The notes: a model not told the origin generated them from the sequence alone. Positions 12,901-27,900 are shown, numbered from the stretch's first letter. The stretch: 64,000 bases of DNA from Oreocharis arfaki (GCA_013398015.1 VZRR01002859.1:1240001-1304000), one strand, 5' to 3'. Translations and numbers: made by a program.

Positions 12901-15900
12901 GGAGGGAAAATTAACTCCCCTGCAAGTGCTTATCTCAGAACAAAATTAATGTGGTCCTGAAAGTCTGATGTTTGCCACTTCATGCATAAGATTTTCATAG
13001 AGCCATGTTTGTGCTCAGGATGGGTGCAGATGCTGGCTGCAGCTCTGAGTGAAAGAACTGAGGGAACTGAACTAGGTCTTCACACTTGATGCCAGTTTCA
13101 CACTGAAAACTCCCACAGTCTGTTCAGAAAGTTCCGTAATTTAAGAGGAAGACCCAGAGTATATTGAAGAAATAAAGGCGTAGGAGGCCAGGAAGTGCTT
13201 GATAAACAAATTATTGATTGAGTAGACTAACATATGTAATTCTCTAAGTGGGATAGGAATTTTGTTTTAATTGATACAAACAAATTAATGTTAACGAACA
13301 AGCTGTTGCCAACAACCATTGCACAGCACATTCTCTTTGATTTGCTTTTTTTGATGCAGGTAATTTGGCAGTTGCAAAAATAAAATGCATATTGATTGAA
13401 TTAATATTTCTATATAATGTTGAAATTTGAGAAATCTCATTGTACAAAACTTTTGGGGTTTCTAGATAATGCATTTTCAGTACATTGATTATGTTTTCAT
13501 TTGTAGCAAATTGCTGTATAATTCACATTCTCTATTTTAGCATGTATTTGATGGTAAAATATTGATGGTTTAATACATTTGATGGTAAAAAAATATGCTC
13601 CCCTATGTTATTAAATGCCACTTCAGTATCATTTTTTTTATTGACCTCAGGCATACAATTAAGTCTTGAATACAGTGCTTATAATTAATGTACATTCTGT
13701 TACTGTCTTCATCATTTCCAGCTGAAATCTTTGCAAACAAATTCTTTAGCATAGTAGTTTACTGTGGGCTAGAGAGTACTTACAGAAAGTTTGAAACACT
13801 CCTCTATATTTTGAGACTGCAGAATATCTAATGGATTTCTGCTTCTGAAGGTAATACTCAGGTGCATTCAGAAGTGTCAATTGAGCAGTCATTTCCTTTC
13901 CTCCCATCAAAATTTCCAATAATATTTTTGTGTGTTATTGTTTCAGGTGAGCCTGATTTGGATGATTGATTTATTGGAAATCAAATTTTCAGCAGGCAAT
14001 TGAATCTAATTCCCAGTTATCCTGAGCACAAATTAGAAGGGTTTTCAGTCACTAGTCTTGTCTATGGCACCCATCCAGAATGAACATTTAAAAAAAATAA
14101 CTGCCTGTATTATGCATACAAATGATACATTGGTGCATAGGAATGCTGGTGGATTTTTCAAAATTGTTTATAACTTAAAATAAGTTCCACCTTTATTTGG
14201 ATCTTGCAGGTGCGCAGATTTGCTGAAGCGTTCTTTTGCTTTGAGCATCCTAGGCAAGCTGCTCTTGCCTTTCAAGAACTACAGTGAGTAACCTTTGGAA
14301 TTCCACAGTATATAGCATGTAGTACTGTTACTGTGTAGTTTATGTTGTATAGAAGTGATATTGCAAAAATACATAAGAAATTCAAGAGAAACTTTTGTTC
14401 TCAATGTAGATTTAAAGTATTGAAAGTTATATAGGAAGTTATTAAATAATCAATCTATTAATAGTTAATTAGTAGAAAAGCTTCTACTAAAATGAATTAA
14501 ACTGTTGGTAATTTCTGTTAATGTAAAAATAAATAGTTCTGTTTTTTCATGGAGGACTGCTTCTTTTTTTCAGTGCTCAAAGTCATCTACAGATGTGTGC
14601 AGCTATCAAAAACACTTCCTTCTGCAGTTCCCTTCCACCCCTCCCTATTGAATGCAGTGAACTAGATGGAGATATGAACTCCTTGCCTATTATCTTTGAA
14701 GATCGGTATTTAGATACAATTACTGAAGGTATGCACACCTCACAGTACAGCTTCCTTTTTGAAGAAAGGAGCAAAAATTGTGTAAAACTTGAGTATTTTT
14801 CTATAAATTTCTTGCTGGCTTTACATTTATTTGATAGGATATGGGGTTTTATCTTGAGTTTTGAGGAAGTGTTAAATTCTATAATGTCTAGTGTGTTATA
14901 GCATCACTTATCTGCATAATCTTATTGTAAACATTCTTCCCCTCCTCCCCTTTTTTCTTTGAAAGATTTGGACGTACCCTGGTTGGTAGCTCAGAGTCTT
15001 CCAAGGGCAGAGTCCAATAAACAAGATAAATTTGAAGCTGAAGAAGGTTTAGTTGCTGGTTTTACTAGCCCAGAACTGAAAATAAGACCTGCAGGTGCCT
15101 CCATCTTTTGTCATTCGGAATCTGAAAAGATGCTAACAAAAACATTGAAAGGGAAAAATGAAGATACAAATAAATCCAAAGCTAAGGTTGTTAAGCTCAT
15201 AAAAACAATAAAAGCTGAAAACACAAAAAAAGTCATAAAACAGAACCCAAAGGACTCTGTGGTGTTAGTAGGATACAAATGTTTGATAAGTGAAGCACTG
15301 GAAAATGCCTGTAGAAGATTAGAAGGCGAGCCTTCATACAATGTTAATGAGGGGCTGGACCCTAGAGTAGTTGGATTTCCTTGGGATACAAAGACCTGCA
15401 CCAGGCAAATAACTCGAAGAGACCTTCCATATTTGCCATTTGACGAAACGACTGTCGGGATTGAAGGTGACCAACCGGGTCCAAGTAGTCCTGTGCACTG
15501 TGAAAATGAGGCTATTTTTGATAGACTGACTATCTCCCAGACAGGTTCTGGAACTATTCAAGCAGATAGTTCTTTACAACACAGAGGTACACTTGAAGGT
15601 TGTCATGGAGGTCAGCCAGCTTCCTCAGGAGTCAGGACAATTGAGGTCAAACCAAGTAATAAGAATCTTTATGAAGAGGAGAAAGGAGCAGCTCACACTG
15701 GATCATGGGCTGCGTTTCCGCAAGATGGAGTGCATGAAGAGAATTTGCTGACACCCAGTATTCAGCCTTCAGAATCTGGAAATAAATTGAATTTGGGAGA
15801 ACAGGAACCCATGCTTGAAAAGGAAGAGGTCCATGAGGGAAACTGTCAGCATACCAGTGACATCTTGACAAAAATGAAAAGTCATCTGCCTACTCTTTCA

Positions 15901-18900
15901 ACAAAAGAAAGTCAACTTTCTGCGAGTGGAGACATGACTAAATTACCAGATGTTAGTGTGACATATGCCTCTTCTAGGTTTTCAGATTCAGGTGTAGAAA
16001 GTGAACCAAGTTCTTTTGCAACTCACCCAAACCCTGATCATGTTTTTGAAAATGTTCATGGACAAAGTGCATACAATGGTGAGAGAGTGTTTCCTCAGCC
16101 TCTACTAAAACCAGACTGTGCAATAAAAAACACAATAGAAAGCCATTACACTGAGAGTACAAGTGCTGTAAGTGAAATACAGTCATCCCTGACATCCATA
16201 AATTCACTGCCTTCAGATGATGATGAGCTGTCACCTGATGAGAATTCAAAGATATCTGTTGTTCCTGAATGCCAGCTAAGTGACAGCAAAACAGTTTTGG
16301 ATCTAGGAGCAATTGACTTGCCAAAATGTGATGACAGTAAAACATCAAACACCAATTTGCAGCAACAGCATGTTGTATTTTTAGGGCGCTTGGATAACAA
16401 AACTCTGTCTATACATTCCTCGCTCTCAGGAAAAAAAGATCTGTTACACTCCGTTGCTTCAGATGAGGATACGCCTACAGATGTGAAAGGTTACAGTCCA
16501 GAAACAGGCCCTGGCACAACCTGCAAGGACTCTCAGGACCTTGAAAGGCATCCTAGAGATACAGAAGAAACAGTTCAGTTGTGTTTGGAAACAACTTGTA
16601 TGCATGAGCCATCTGCTGTTTCAGGTTCTTTATCTGTAAATGCGGTGTACGAGGTTAAAAAAACAAACAAAGGAAAACATAACGAGCCTTTAGACCTAAA
16701 GGGCACAACCGAAGAACTGTCAGTAGCTAAAAGTGAAGCCAGTACAGATAATCCTTCTCCAACTGGTAGTGCTGACATGGTAAAGCAAGGGCTTGTTGAA
16801 AACTATTTTGGCTCTCGAAGCAGCACAGATATTTCAGATATTTTGCCTACAGACAACAGCAATCCTGTTAGCCCTCGAAAGGAAGCATATGAAAAACAAA
16901 TTATTTGTTCTTCCCAACAAGATGAGGAAGACGAGGAGGATCAAGAAATGATTGAAAATGGGTATTATGAAGAAACAGATTATAGTATATTAGATGGAGC
17001 TTGCAGTGCTGACCAGGATCATGGCTTAGCAGAAGAGAGAGCCCTGAGATCTGAAATGATTGACAGTGGACACCTGCAAGACATAATGACTGTGCCCCCT
17101 GTCTGTACTCCTGGTTGTCTGTCTTTCCCTTCTTCTCTGAGAGACTCCCCCTGCAATGTTACCTCTTCTTCAAAGAATAAATCTGATGCAATTACACAAC
17201 AGCCAGGCAGCACATCCTACAGCTCAGCTTCAGCTGTTTCCTGGTATGAAAGCTCCCCAAAACCTCAAATGTTAGCGTAAGTGATTGTTTTAAAACAAGC
17301 TTTTTACTTATAGAAATTATGTTAATATAGTAGAGGAGGGGGAAAGATGCGTGGTTGGGCTGTAAAATGCCCCAGAACTGTGGCTTGCGGATTTTGCATG
17401 CCCAAGTAACAGCATGTTCTAGATGTTCAGATAAAAAGTGTCTTAGCACTGAAGTTCTTCTATCAGTTATCTTGTAATTTCATGTGGTTTGAGAAACAAG
17501 CAAAGCAGGATTTTTCTTTGTTATGTTTAAAAAATAATCATTCAGCTAAAGAATAATGTTGCAAAGGCTACTGAGCATAAAAATGGTGTTTTATGAAATG
17601 GAAATTGTTAAAATAGCAAGCTTGGGAAAATATGCTTTGACTTTAAAAACATAAACCCAAAAACGTTGTGTAACTGGTTGTCCATCTGATTAGTTAAGTG
17701 AAGCAAATGTGTAATGCAAGCTACGGTAATGGCCTTATTTTTAAATCTTAACTTCAAGTATCAAAAATGTAACACCTCGGAGACCACAGTGCTCTAAATT
17801 ACACTTCAGTTTGGATACCAGGAAAGCCAAATTTAGAGGAACATCAGGGATCACAGATTGTACCTCTTCTTGCTGTAAACATTGGCGTTTCCCTGATAAC
17901 CCCCTGCTGCTAAATGAACATGTGAAGCAGCAGCTTATGTGTTGTATTGGAATTAAAATGTTGCTATGTGAGAGAAGAAAATTCAAAAGAGAGGTAGAAA
18001 CAAATGCTAAGCAGGCGGAAGAGATAAAAGGCCAGATATTTGGTGAAAAGCAGCTGAGAACAGGAAGAAGGATTGAGCAGTCAGATGGAGGAAAACAGGT
18101 TAGAAGTGGCCAAAAAAGTAGCTTCTGAAATACTGTACGGTGTGTACTAGTGTGGAATGGGAGAGATGATGAGCAGAGACTACTCAGGCTGTTCTGTAAC
18201 AATAAAAGTGAACTTGGAATAAAATCAAGGACTTGGCCGCGGGAAAAGCAGAGTCAGATAACTGTGAATCCAGACAGTATGATCTGCTCCATAAAGAACC
18301 ACCCTTGGTGTGTTCAGGAAACATGCCTTGAGTACAAACTTGAGTAGCTTCTGTTGCAGAGTGATAAGAGCAGCTGCCAGCAGTGGTTTCTGTTCAGGCT
18401 GACTTCAGTGAGGCCTGCTCCTGCCAGTTAGTGAGGAATGTGCTAAAGATAAAGCTGGGAAAACAGAGAACAAAAGGTAGAATGAGAGGGAAACAGTGAG
18501 CAGGCAGAAGAGGATGGGGGTACAGCGTGACACTGTGAGGGATCATGCGGAACAGATGGATTGAGGAAGCATAAGAAAGCATAAAGCTTTATGTGCTGCA
18601 GGGAAACTGATACGCAGTTAGGAAGGTCATACACAAAAACTAAGGGAAGTAGAAGAAAGGGATGAACACAAGGAGCTCCTAGCATGTGAGGATCTCAGCT
18701 ATTAAAAACCTTATAGTGTATGCCTTCATAGAATACGTAAAAGATCAGAAGTCTGGATCTGCCTGTTTCAGAAGCAGGTACCAGTTATTCAGCCTACCAC
18801 AAAAACCTTATGGTGAGATATTACAGCACTGACTCCAGCTCTCTGCTGACCTAAGAAATGGGTCTGGCAAGATTTATCAAAAGTCAGTGAAAATCTTAAC

Positions 18901-21900
18901 CTTGACTTCCAATTGGTTATAATTTCTATAATTTTGTTATTGCATGGAAACAAAGTTGCTTGCTTAAGACCACATTGAATCCAGAATCATCAGTGGTTCC
19001 AGAAGAACTTGAGAGTTTGCAAAGATGGTCAAAGGAGAGAAGAGCGTAGAGCTTGATATATGGTTTTTGTTACAGAGGAAAAGGGGATGTAGGAATCTGC
19101 AGTAAAAATGTTTTGAGGAATTGGTTTATTTTGTGAAAGTAATAATTTGATAAATATATTTTCCTTCATATTAATTGCATAGAGTACAAAGCAAAATGAC
19201 GGTAGAAAACTGTATCCTGGAAGACCCCACATTTATCTAGCAATAGTAAATACATAATAAGTATTTTTTGTTCCAGTTTTTTACAGGCTAAAGAAGAATT
19301 GAGGCAACTTAAACTTCCTGGATTTATGTATAGTGATGTTTTCAAACTGGCTTCTTCAATGCCTTATTTCAGTACGGAAGATGATGAGTGTTCAGACAAA
19401 GGAGTACATCTTATAGTCTGTGTCCATGGCCTAGATGGTATGCTGGGAAATGTGATACTGTATAAGATAGCAGCTCAGATTACCAGAGATTTAGCTTTGG
19501 TCATTCGAACTCTGAACTGAACACCTGAAATAGGTTCACTGGAGGGAAATGGGCATCTGACATTGTACTGCTACATTTGACAACGTATTCCGTAAGATCT
19601 TTTAAATTAAGAATTCTCCGTCTTTAATAAAACTTCCCTGCACATAAATCTGTTTAGTGCCATAGTTCACATCAGGTGCATCTTTCAGTTTTTTACGTCA
19701 TAGAGGAATTTGTCCGTGTTGTGGTAATGGAATGGAGTTACTGACAAAACTGTTTTCTTTAGGATTGCCATGTTGTCATGGAAAATGAAATACGTGTATC
19801 GTGTTAGGAAGAAGAAATAGTACATGTAAAATGCAGTCAGGTGTTTAATTATAAGTTTTTAAAAAGTTAAGTCACTGAATCACAGAGTGGTTGAGGGTGA
19901 AAGGGATCACTGAAGACACTGGTTCAACTTCCCTGCTCAGATCAGGGTCACCTACTCAGGATGCAGTCCAGTTGGGTTTTTGAATATTTCCAAGGATGAA
20001 GATTCTACTGTGGTAGAAGTGAGAAAATCTCTTGCAAATTAAAAGGATTGTTAAGTTTAAATAGCTTGAGTATATTCACCTGCTTTTAGTTCAAAGCATA
20101 TATGCATATTAAGAAATATTATCCCTTCTAGCTTTTGTGGATTTTTGAGACGCTTCTCAAATTAACAATGTAAGGAAACACAAGAGGGCAGTAGAATAGA
20201 GTACTGGACAGCACCAACACTGCACAGGCACCTTCTTCATTTTTCACATTTCTAAGTTAAAAAAATAAAATAACAGCGTAGTTTTTCTTTCCTCCTTTGG
20301 GCAGAAAGCAGCCTATGTTAAGTACTTTTAAAGATAGGACTTGGAGGTATTCCCTCTTACTAGTGTAGCTATTCATATGCTATTGTATGTAGAAGTGGCA
20401 CAAAAGTTAACTTGACCAAGAAGCCTGTTGTTAAAAAAAACATGTGTTTTGTCACTGTGGGACACGGATGGTGAGGAGAAACGAGAGTTCAAGCCGAAGG
20501 CAAACTTGGGAGAAAGTGAATTATTTATTTAATTACAGGTGGGATTTTTATAATCCTCGCATTGGTATATGGCAAAAGATCATTGGTCTCTGGTCTAACC
20601 ACCTCTCCAAGTGATTGGTTGGATCTCATGAAACTTATTTTCAAAATATTTCTACTTAGATTCATAACAACTCTACATGCAAACAACAGGTGCAGGATGT
20701 TTAGAAAACCATCTTGCTTGTTTGCGTGAGAACTAACAGCTTTCTCACAGAATACTCGCAAAATGCTGGATTTTTCCCTGCCAGCAGCTTTTTCAGCATC
20801 CACAGTGCTTGAAGCCTTACGGAAGTCCATATAGTTAAAACTTTCTTATGATATGGCGAGCTTATACAAGCTATTTCCTATAAATGACAGATGTAAATAG
20901 AAATCCTGTTCTCTTATTAAGGTAGAAAGGCTACTCTTTCTTCAAAAGCATCCATGACTATTGATGTGGAAAAATCTTCTGGATGCTAGTTAAACTAGCA
21001 TTTGTTGTTTTGGGTACCAGGCTAGAAGTACCTTTATCTGCTGACAGTTCACTCTGCCTTTTCATTTTAGGAAAATACTCCTTCACTGAATTCTTTAAGC
21101 TAGCTTTGAGTTCTTTAATTGGCTTTATCAAAATTAATTAGGTTTCCAAGAATGTAATGTCCACAGTGCTATGTATCAGTTGGATGCTAAGACAAAATCA
21201 AACATGACTTCCTACATCCTTGCTTTTTTAAAAGTGTTTGCATCAAATGTCATTTTCATAGACCATTTTGTCACTTAATTTGACATTGTAGTTTATCTTT
21301 CAAAGTCTCACTGAATTTTAATTAGGGCTGAGAATATCATTAGCTTAAATATAAAGTTCTACCAGAGATTCAATTCAGTATTCTGAGTGCTTTATTGCAA
21401 GTTAACTTTGCAGAATCTAACTCTTGATTGTTTTTCTTTTTAAGGTAACAGCGCAGATCTAAGATTAGTGAAGACTTACATTGAGCTAGGGCTGCCTGGA
21501 GGAAGAGTTGAATTTCTTATGTCTGAAAGGAATCAGGTATTTGCCAGCAAAAAAAGAATTTTTGTAAAGCTATGAACAGTGTAAACCTTCAGACATGTTT
21601 ATTTAAGGGCACTGTTGTGTTTACCACATTTTGTATATTTTGTTATCTTCTCATACGTCCATGATTTGATCTTTGGCTTGTGTCAAAGTAATTACAAAAT
21701 TTTGTATGGTATTGAAGGTAAATATTTTAAGGGGTAACATTTGTTGCTACCATTTTGTTGTGTGTACTGTGTCTCCTAAGTTCTCAGCATAAGCAGTTTG
21801 GATTGTGGATAAAATATGCTCAATACTAGTGGTAAAAATGGCAATAGTGAAAACTGGTGTAGCAAGAAGGGAGATGTGTTATTTCAGAGGACCTGAGAAA

Positions 21901-24900
21901 CACAAAATACCTGTCTCGTTCTTTCGTCAGCATACTGCAAGATCTACATCATAACACTGAACCAATATCAAACTACCTCTTGTGTTAAATTTTTGTGAAT
22001 TTTATTATTTTCTGATGAAGTAAACTTGACAAAGCACAAAAGACCGATTTTTACTTTTTGTGTGTGTGTGTTACATATTGTATTGTGTTACATATTGTAT
22101 TGTGTTAGACATACTTCAGAGATGAACTGAACAAAGTCTTGTCAGTGGCTCAAACAAAAGCTTCATTTAGTGCACTAGCATTTTTTTGGCAGTAGCTGCT
22201 GGGATGCTTTGTGAAACAGGCTGGACAGGCACCAAGCCAGGCTTTCTCTTCTCTAGCCCTATAGTTCGTGTCAGTCAGCAGCTGTGAGACTTTCTGATTT
22301 GTGGATTCCACTGAGACCACTGAGCCTAATAGCAACTGACAGACTTTTCTCCTTAATGTTGGCTGATTCTTTTTGAATGTTTTTATTTCTGTATCCACAG
22401 CATACGGTTGAGATTAATTCTGCAGTTTGTATATATTAGTAATTCAGTTGCAAACAAGGAAATTGAAATAATTTACCTTACAGCTTGTTTTGGAAAAAAA
22501 TACTCAATAATCATTCCTTATTCACTGCTTCACGTATTTTATAAACAAGTATAATTTCTCCTTCAGGAGGCAAGTGAAGAGACTTAGTCCATTTATTATT
22601 TCTTACAATTAGATGTGAAACAGTTTCTGTTCATCCATGGTACCATTCCCTGCCCACTTGAAACTTCTCGTCATTTAAAATTGAATGATCAGAACTAGAC
22701 AGGGCATTTAAGATGCACTGACAAAATGCTATCTTACTATTTTCCTTCCTTGCTTTCCTAACATAGCTGATTATATGCAACACAGATGTATAGATTATTG
22801 TTTGCATATACAGTTAGGGCTGGTTTCCCCTTTGTAATATTGGTTTGCATTTCTTGCCATTTTATCACCCAGGCATACAGTAGTATAAGATTATTCTGAA
22901 ATTCTGGTTGGTTCTAGATTTGAAGAATATCCTGGATATTTAGTTTTGTCTACAAACTGATATTTCATCTCCTTCCTTCCTTTCCCAGATCATTTACCAG
23001 TATGTTGAACACTAGATTTTAGCACAGATACTTTGGAACTTGTGTTGAAAAGTTTTAGGCAGGCTTTGCCTATCTCTTTTAATTTCTTACTGCTGATCAT
23101 TGGTGAGAATCAGCTATGAACTGGGGATAAGGCCTTAAGGATTTTGTTTGTTTGTTTCATTTTGAATAAACAGTATTAATGTAGACTGTTGTTGCAGTAA
23201 TTGTCTCATCTCTATTTCATGGGCAGTGTGATTTAATTCTGAGCATGCAGTTTGGTTTTCTGTTTCACTACAGATAATCTTAAGTGTAGAGAACAGCTTA
23301 GAAGTAAGGCTGGGTGTGTAACGTTAAGATTTGTTGTGGTGTATTAGAAGAAAGTAGACTTACAGTAAAATGTGTATCACTTTATTCCATGTTGCAAGAA
23401 AATGACATGAAAAATTTATAATAACTAGCTGTAGTGTTTGTACTCAGAGTTAATATCGATGCTTTTATTTGTGTGCTGTTGATCGAAACACTGGGGAATA
23501 AGAATTCAGGCTGAATGCAGAATGTATATTGCTGCATCAGAAAATACAGTTATTATTTTTTATTTCTTTTATTTTACAGAATGATACCTTTGCTGATTTT
23601 GAATCCATGACAGATCGTCTTTTAGATGAAATTATACAGTATATACAAATTTATAATCCACCCCTTTCAAAAATCAGGTAATATCTGTTCTATACTGTTT
23701 ACAGAAATAAACTTAAAATTAGAGCCCTGGGTTGTTCTAAACTGTGATGCTCAGGAGCAGGCCAAAAGAGAGATGGGAAGAAGCAATTTGGGAGGGAGAG
23801 GAGTAGGGGAAAGGAGGACGATGGAGACAGAGGGAATTGCCAGATGAAAGAAGACTGAACAATGTTGTGAGCAACATTAAGGAATTGCTGTCCTGTGCTT
23901 CCACATAATAGAGTTCTGTAGAGAAACAGATAGTATTTTGAGACAGTCGAAGGCAACTGTAATAGCAGTATGCCAGGGTGAAATTAGCTTCCTTCTGATT
24001 TTATAGTCCCTTCACCAATTATGACATGGCAGAATGCTTGTCTTGTCATTCCTACAGGGCACTTTCATCTTACCTGTGATGTTGAAGGGCAGCTGCATGA
24101 AAATATATTTCATTTTTTTTGTTTTCTGAATGTTTCATCTGCTAAAGAGCATGTTTTACATCTTACTAGAGGGCTTGCCACGTTCCTGTGCATTGCTGTT
24201 TTCTTTTACATTTACTTCTAGGAAATGCCCACTGCATTTATTTTCTCAAAACAGGGTGCACCATTTGGGCAGACTACCTTACTAACTCAGCAGTGTTGCT
24301 GGAGTTGGCTCATCAGTAGATGACAGGAGCTAATTCAAGCCTGACTTCATTGATTTGTTTAGGCATCCTCAAATTATACATCCAGAAGGTTTTTTGACTT
24401 GCTAGTCATATGTGTTTCTGACAAGTTTCTGCATTTACATGTGTTTGGTAGGCCTTATTCAGCTGGAGGAAACATCTAAAACATTTAAACATAATCTCAC
24501 TATTTAATGAGATTGATTTAACTATTTATTTAACTATTTAACTATGTTTCTGTTTTGAGATAGGCAAGATTTGACATGCTTAATTTTTTCTAAACTGTTG
24601 ATTTAAAATTAAAGAAGCACTGTATGATCATATTTTTGTTTCGCAGACTACATAGTAGCACCCTTGGTATGGGAGAGAAGAGTTCTGTAATCCACCAGCA
24701 CATACCAGGATCTTCTCTGCCAGGCTGTTGTCTGAAGGCTGTAATGAGCAAACCCACCCACTTAACTTATCATTATTCATGCCTGAGAACTAAACTCTTG
24801 TTTGCTTTTGGTTTGCTTCTCTCTTAAGACTTCCAATTTGTAAATATTTTTTCACTTTTATTTGTTACTCGTCACTTGAAAGGAAAAAAAACCTACGAAT

Positions 24901-27900
24901 TTTTATTTTAGTTTCTTTTTTAAGGTGTATATTTGTCTTGGGCCCTACTGAAGTAGAAGTTTTCCTTTCTCAATTTAAGTTTTTCTTATGAGAACATTAA
25001 ATGTGCCAGCAAATCCTGTAGCTGTTCCCTGGTAGCTACATGAGAGAGGTGTCAGGAAGACATGTGCTTCTATGCAAGGCCTTGAAGGGACAACCCAGAA
25101 AGCACTGCTGAGAAATCCCCTGCTCAAGTAGATGATGCTTTCCTGCCTTATTTTGGTTATGCCACTGCAGAAAGCAGACCTTGTAGTTATCTGTGGTCTC
25201 CTGAATGATGCTGGTTTCTCCTCATAAAATCTCTCCATCTCCTAAAGGAAGTGTTCTCTCCAGAAGTGCTGCTCCATAACCCAGCCAAAATAGACATCCA
25301 TCTCCAGATCCATGATTTTGTATGGCAAAAATAAGCTGACATCCTTAGATTGGTGGATTTTGTCTTGTTTAAGCAGTTAAACATCAGCATCCCAGGGCTT
25401 CAGTTTAAAGACAATCATGTTCATGGTGGGAGTTCCGGCTTCCTTGGCGTTGGGTCTGGATAGATTATTTTCATATTCCTATATTTCCAGTTGGCCCATA
25501 TGCTCTTTCTTTTGTTTCCCATTTACTCTTTTTTCCCTTCCATTCTCTGTTATCTCTAATGTCAGCTTTTTCTCCTCAGTCACGCAATTGTGCTCCTGCA
25601 GTGACCATTAATAGACCATTGGGGACCTCTGCCATATCACACCTGTACCTACACTCTTCCACACCACACTTCATTCTGGTGATACACAGTTCAAGCCACA
25701 CAGAATAACTACTTGTTATTAATAGAAACTGTAGGGGAACTAAAACAACTTTAGACATGACTTGTTACTTCACTGGCAGATGATTGTTGTCACAGCTTAA
25801 ACAAATTAAAATCAGCTCAGGTCAAGACAAGTCCAGACATGTTCTGAGATTCTGCCCTTTATTTGGATAAATGCAGAGTCTCATGCTCTCAAGTAATGGC
25901 GAAATCTGATTTACTGTGCTACGTTCCTGTACTGAAAATAGACACTCCCTGTACCATTAGAATAGTGTCGACTTCAACAAACGTTTTTGGTACTTCCAGA
26001 GCTAATACCAGTTATTGCAGCAATTCACTATCTAACACGTTTGTTCGTCTCTGAACAAAATCTTTGTCCTCACTACAACCATGCAGCAAGCGTGAGCTGG
26101 AAGCTTGATTCAAAACAAATGCAACTTGCCTTATAAAAGAGCTGTTTGGTAAAGAATCACAGGAGGCTTTAGGTTGAGGGGACATCTGGAGGTTATTTGG
26201 ACCAGTTACCCACTCATACCAATGCCACCATCAAAGTTAATGCAACTTTGAAGCATGCCAGATTGCTCAGTCATACCCCTTCAAGTTTTGAGTATCTGCG
26301 AGGATGGAAGCCCTCCCATGTAACCACGCAGCTAGGGAATAAACCACCTGCTCTTACAGTGTAGTTTCAGAAACTGTTTTGCACATGTCAGGTCTTACAT
26401 AATTTCTGATGACTTGTATTGGACTTTGACCTCAGGTGGATTAATCAACTTGTCATCCTCTTCCCTAAGTAATATTGGCTCATGAAAAAAAAAGGAAATT
26501 TTTTAATGCTATGCATATATTAAATCATCTGTTTGTTGTTTCAGCACTTCATTGATTATGAATCTTGATTGATTTTTCTTCCTACCATGAATTTTTATAG
26601 TTGGACAGGATTTTTGTTTATTGGCACAGAATAATGAGGTTCTGCTGTGCCTGATTTTCTAGTATGATCTGAATTGGTAGACTTGTATCATAAAGCAGGT
26701 ATAAAAACTACAATTCTGTTAACATCAGTGTGTTAATGATACATTCAGAAGACTGTAATATTGCCATCTAGTGTTCATTGCTTTTGCAGAGCATCCCATG
26801 AGTAGGATGGATTACATTCCTGTCTTATACTTTCAAGACCCTATTTGAAGGGTTTTCCTTTTCCTCCCCTTTTTGATTTGAGCAAATTGTTAAACCTTTC
26901 TCTACTAGAAAACAAATTTAGGGCTTATCATGTGTTCACCTAAGCATCTGAATTGGACCACACGTATTACTGTAACCTCTGTTTTATTTCTAAGTCTTTT
27001 CAAGTTAAGTTCAAGTGTTTAATCTTTGAGGTACATCCACATAGCTGATTGTGAGCACCCGGTTTTCCTTAAAATGGATCTTTCCTGTTTCTGAAGTTTT
27101 GGTTCAGGTATGCCCGTATTCTTAGGGATGGTAGAATTGATAGGTGGATTGCTTCTTTTTCTCACAGAAATTGGCCTTTGTTATGGTAAAATGTAAGAGT
27201 TTCTCATCCCCTTATGACTTTTAGTAAATACTGTCTGAACTGTAGGAGAACTGTCAAGAGAGTATCTCTGCTAATGTTCAGATCTTCTGTAGAAAACAAC
27301 CTGTTTTACTCAAGAGCAGTTACACCATGCAGATCATCTTCAGGATCAACTCAGTTTCTGTGGGAATTTACTTATTCCTAAAGAAATCTGTGGTTTTGTT
27401 GTTCTTGTGTGGATTTTATGATGTACTCCAAGAGAATAGTTTTAAATTTTAGTATTCAAGAAAGCATCTCAGTGTTTCATTTTGCAAATGCACTGCTGTT
27501 GTGCTGACACCACAGAGAATACATGGTCTTTCATTTCAAAATTAGTTAGGCAAATATAGCAAGCTGAGACAAAAAATTTCTCATACAAGTAATTTTGAAA
27601 ATCCAGTAGTAAAAGCAACTGAGAAGAATATACATACATGTTTAAACTATGTATTAATAATGAACAAAAAGCCTTTTTCTGTCATAGGAATGCGTAATTG
27701 TTCAGGGTGGTTCTGCCATTCTATAACCAAATGTTCGCATTTTTTTATTTACCTTTAAATTGGTGTTTTCCAAGGCAGCAGTTCTTGATTGGGAAGCATT
27801 TAAACAGTCAAGTAATCTTTTAGCACTGTATTCTACTCAGATGTTACAGGAAGCTTTGTTTTAGCTACTTTTGTTGATGAATGTACTGATACAGAGAAAA

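Larger units (their letters stand above)
8519..14209 (+). other. FAM135A intron
   Basis: This 5.7-kb intron holds an antisense CR1 fragment (about 10491-10866) and a weak LTR-like segment (about 11505-11720). The rest is unremarkable AT-rich sequence. Confidence 0.85.
19438..21444 (+). other. FAM135A intron with CR1 and LTR-like element
   Basis: This 2.0-kb intron contains a possible intronic poly(A) signal (19626), an antisense CR1 remnant (about 19877-20015) and an LTR-like element (about 20456-20880). Confidence 0.85.

Noticed and set aside
15111..17213. Several minus-strand and out-of-frame ORFs within the large FAM135A exon
   Set aside because: Shadows of a well supported coding exon.
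17741..18202. 153-codon minus-strand frame
   Set aside because: Low-complexity Ser/Leu/Phe/Cys translation produced by the purine-rich plus strand; no domain, no signals.
24975..25390. Overlapping minus-strand frames that might be a decayed gene copy
   Set aside because: I tried several frames and could match none to a known family; no tail or splice signals.
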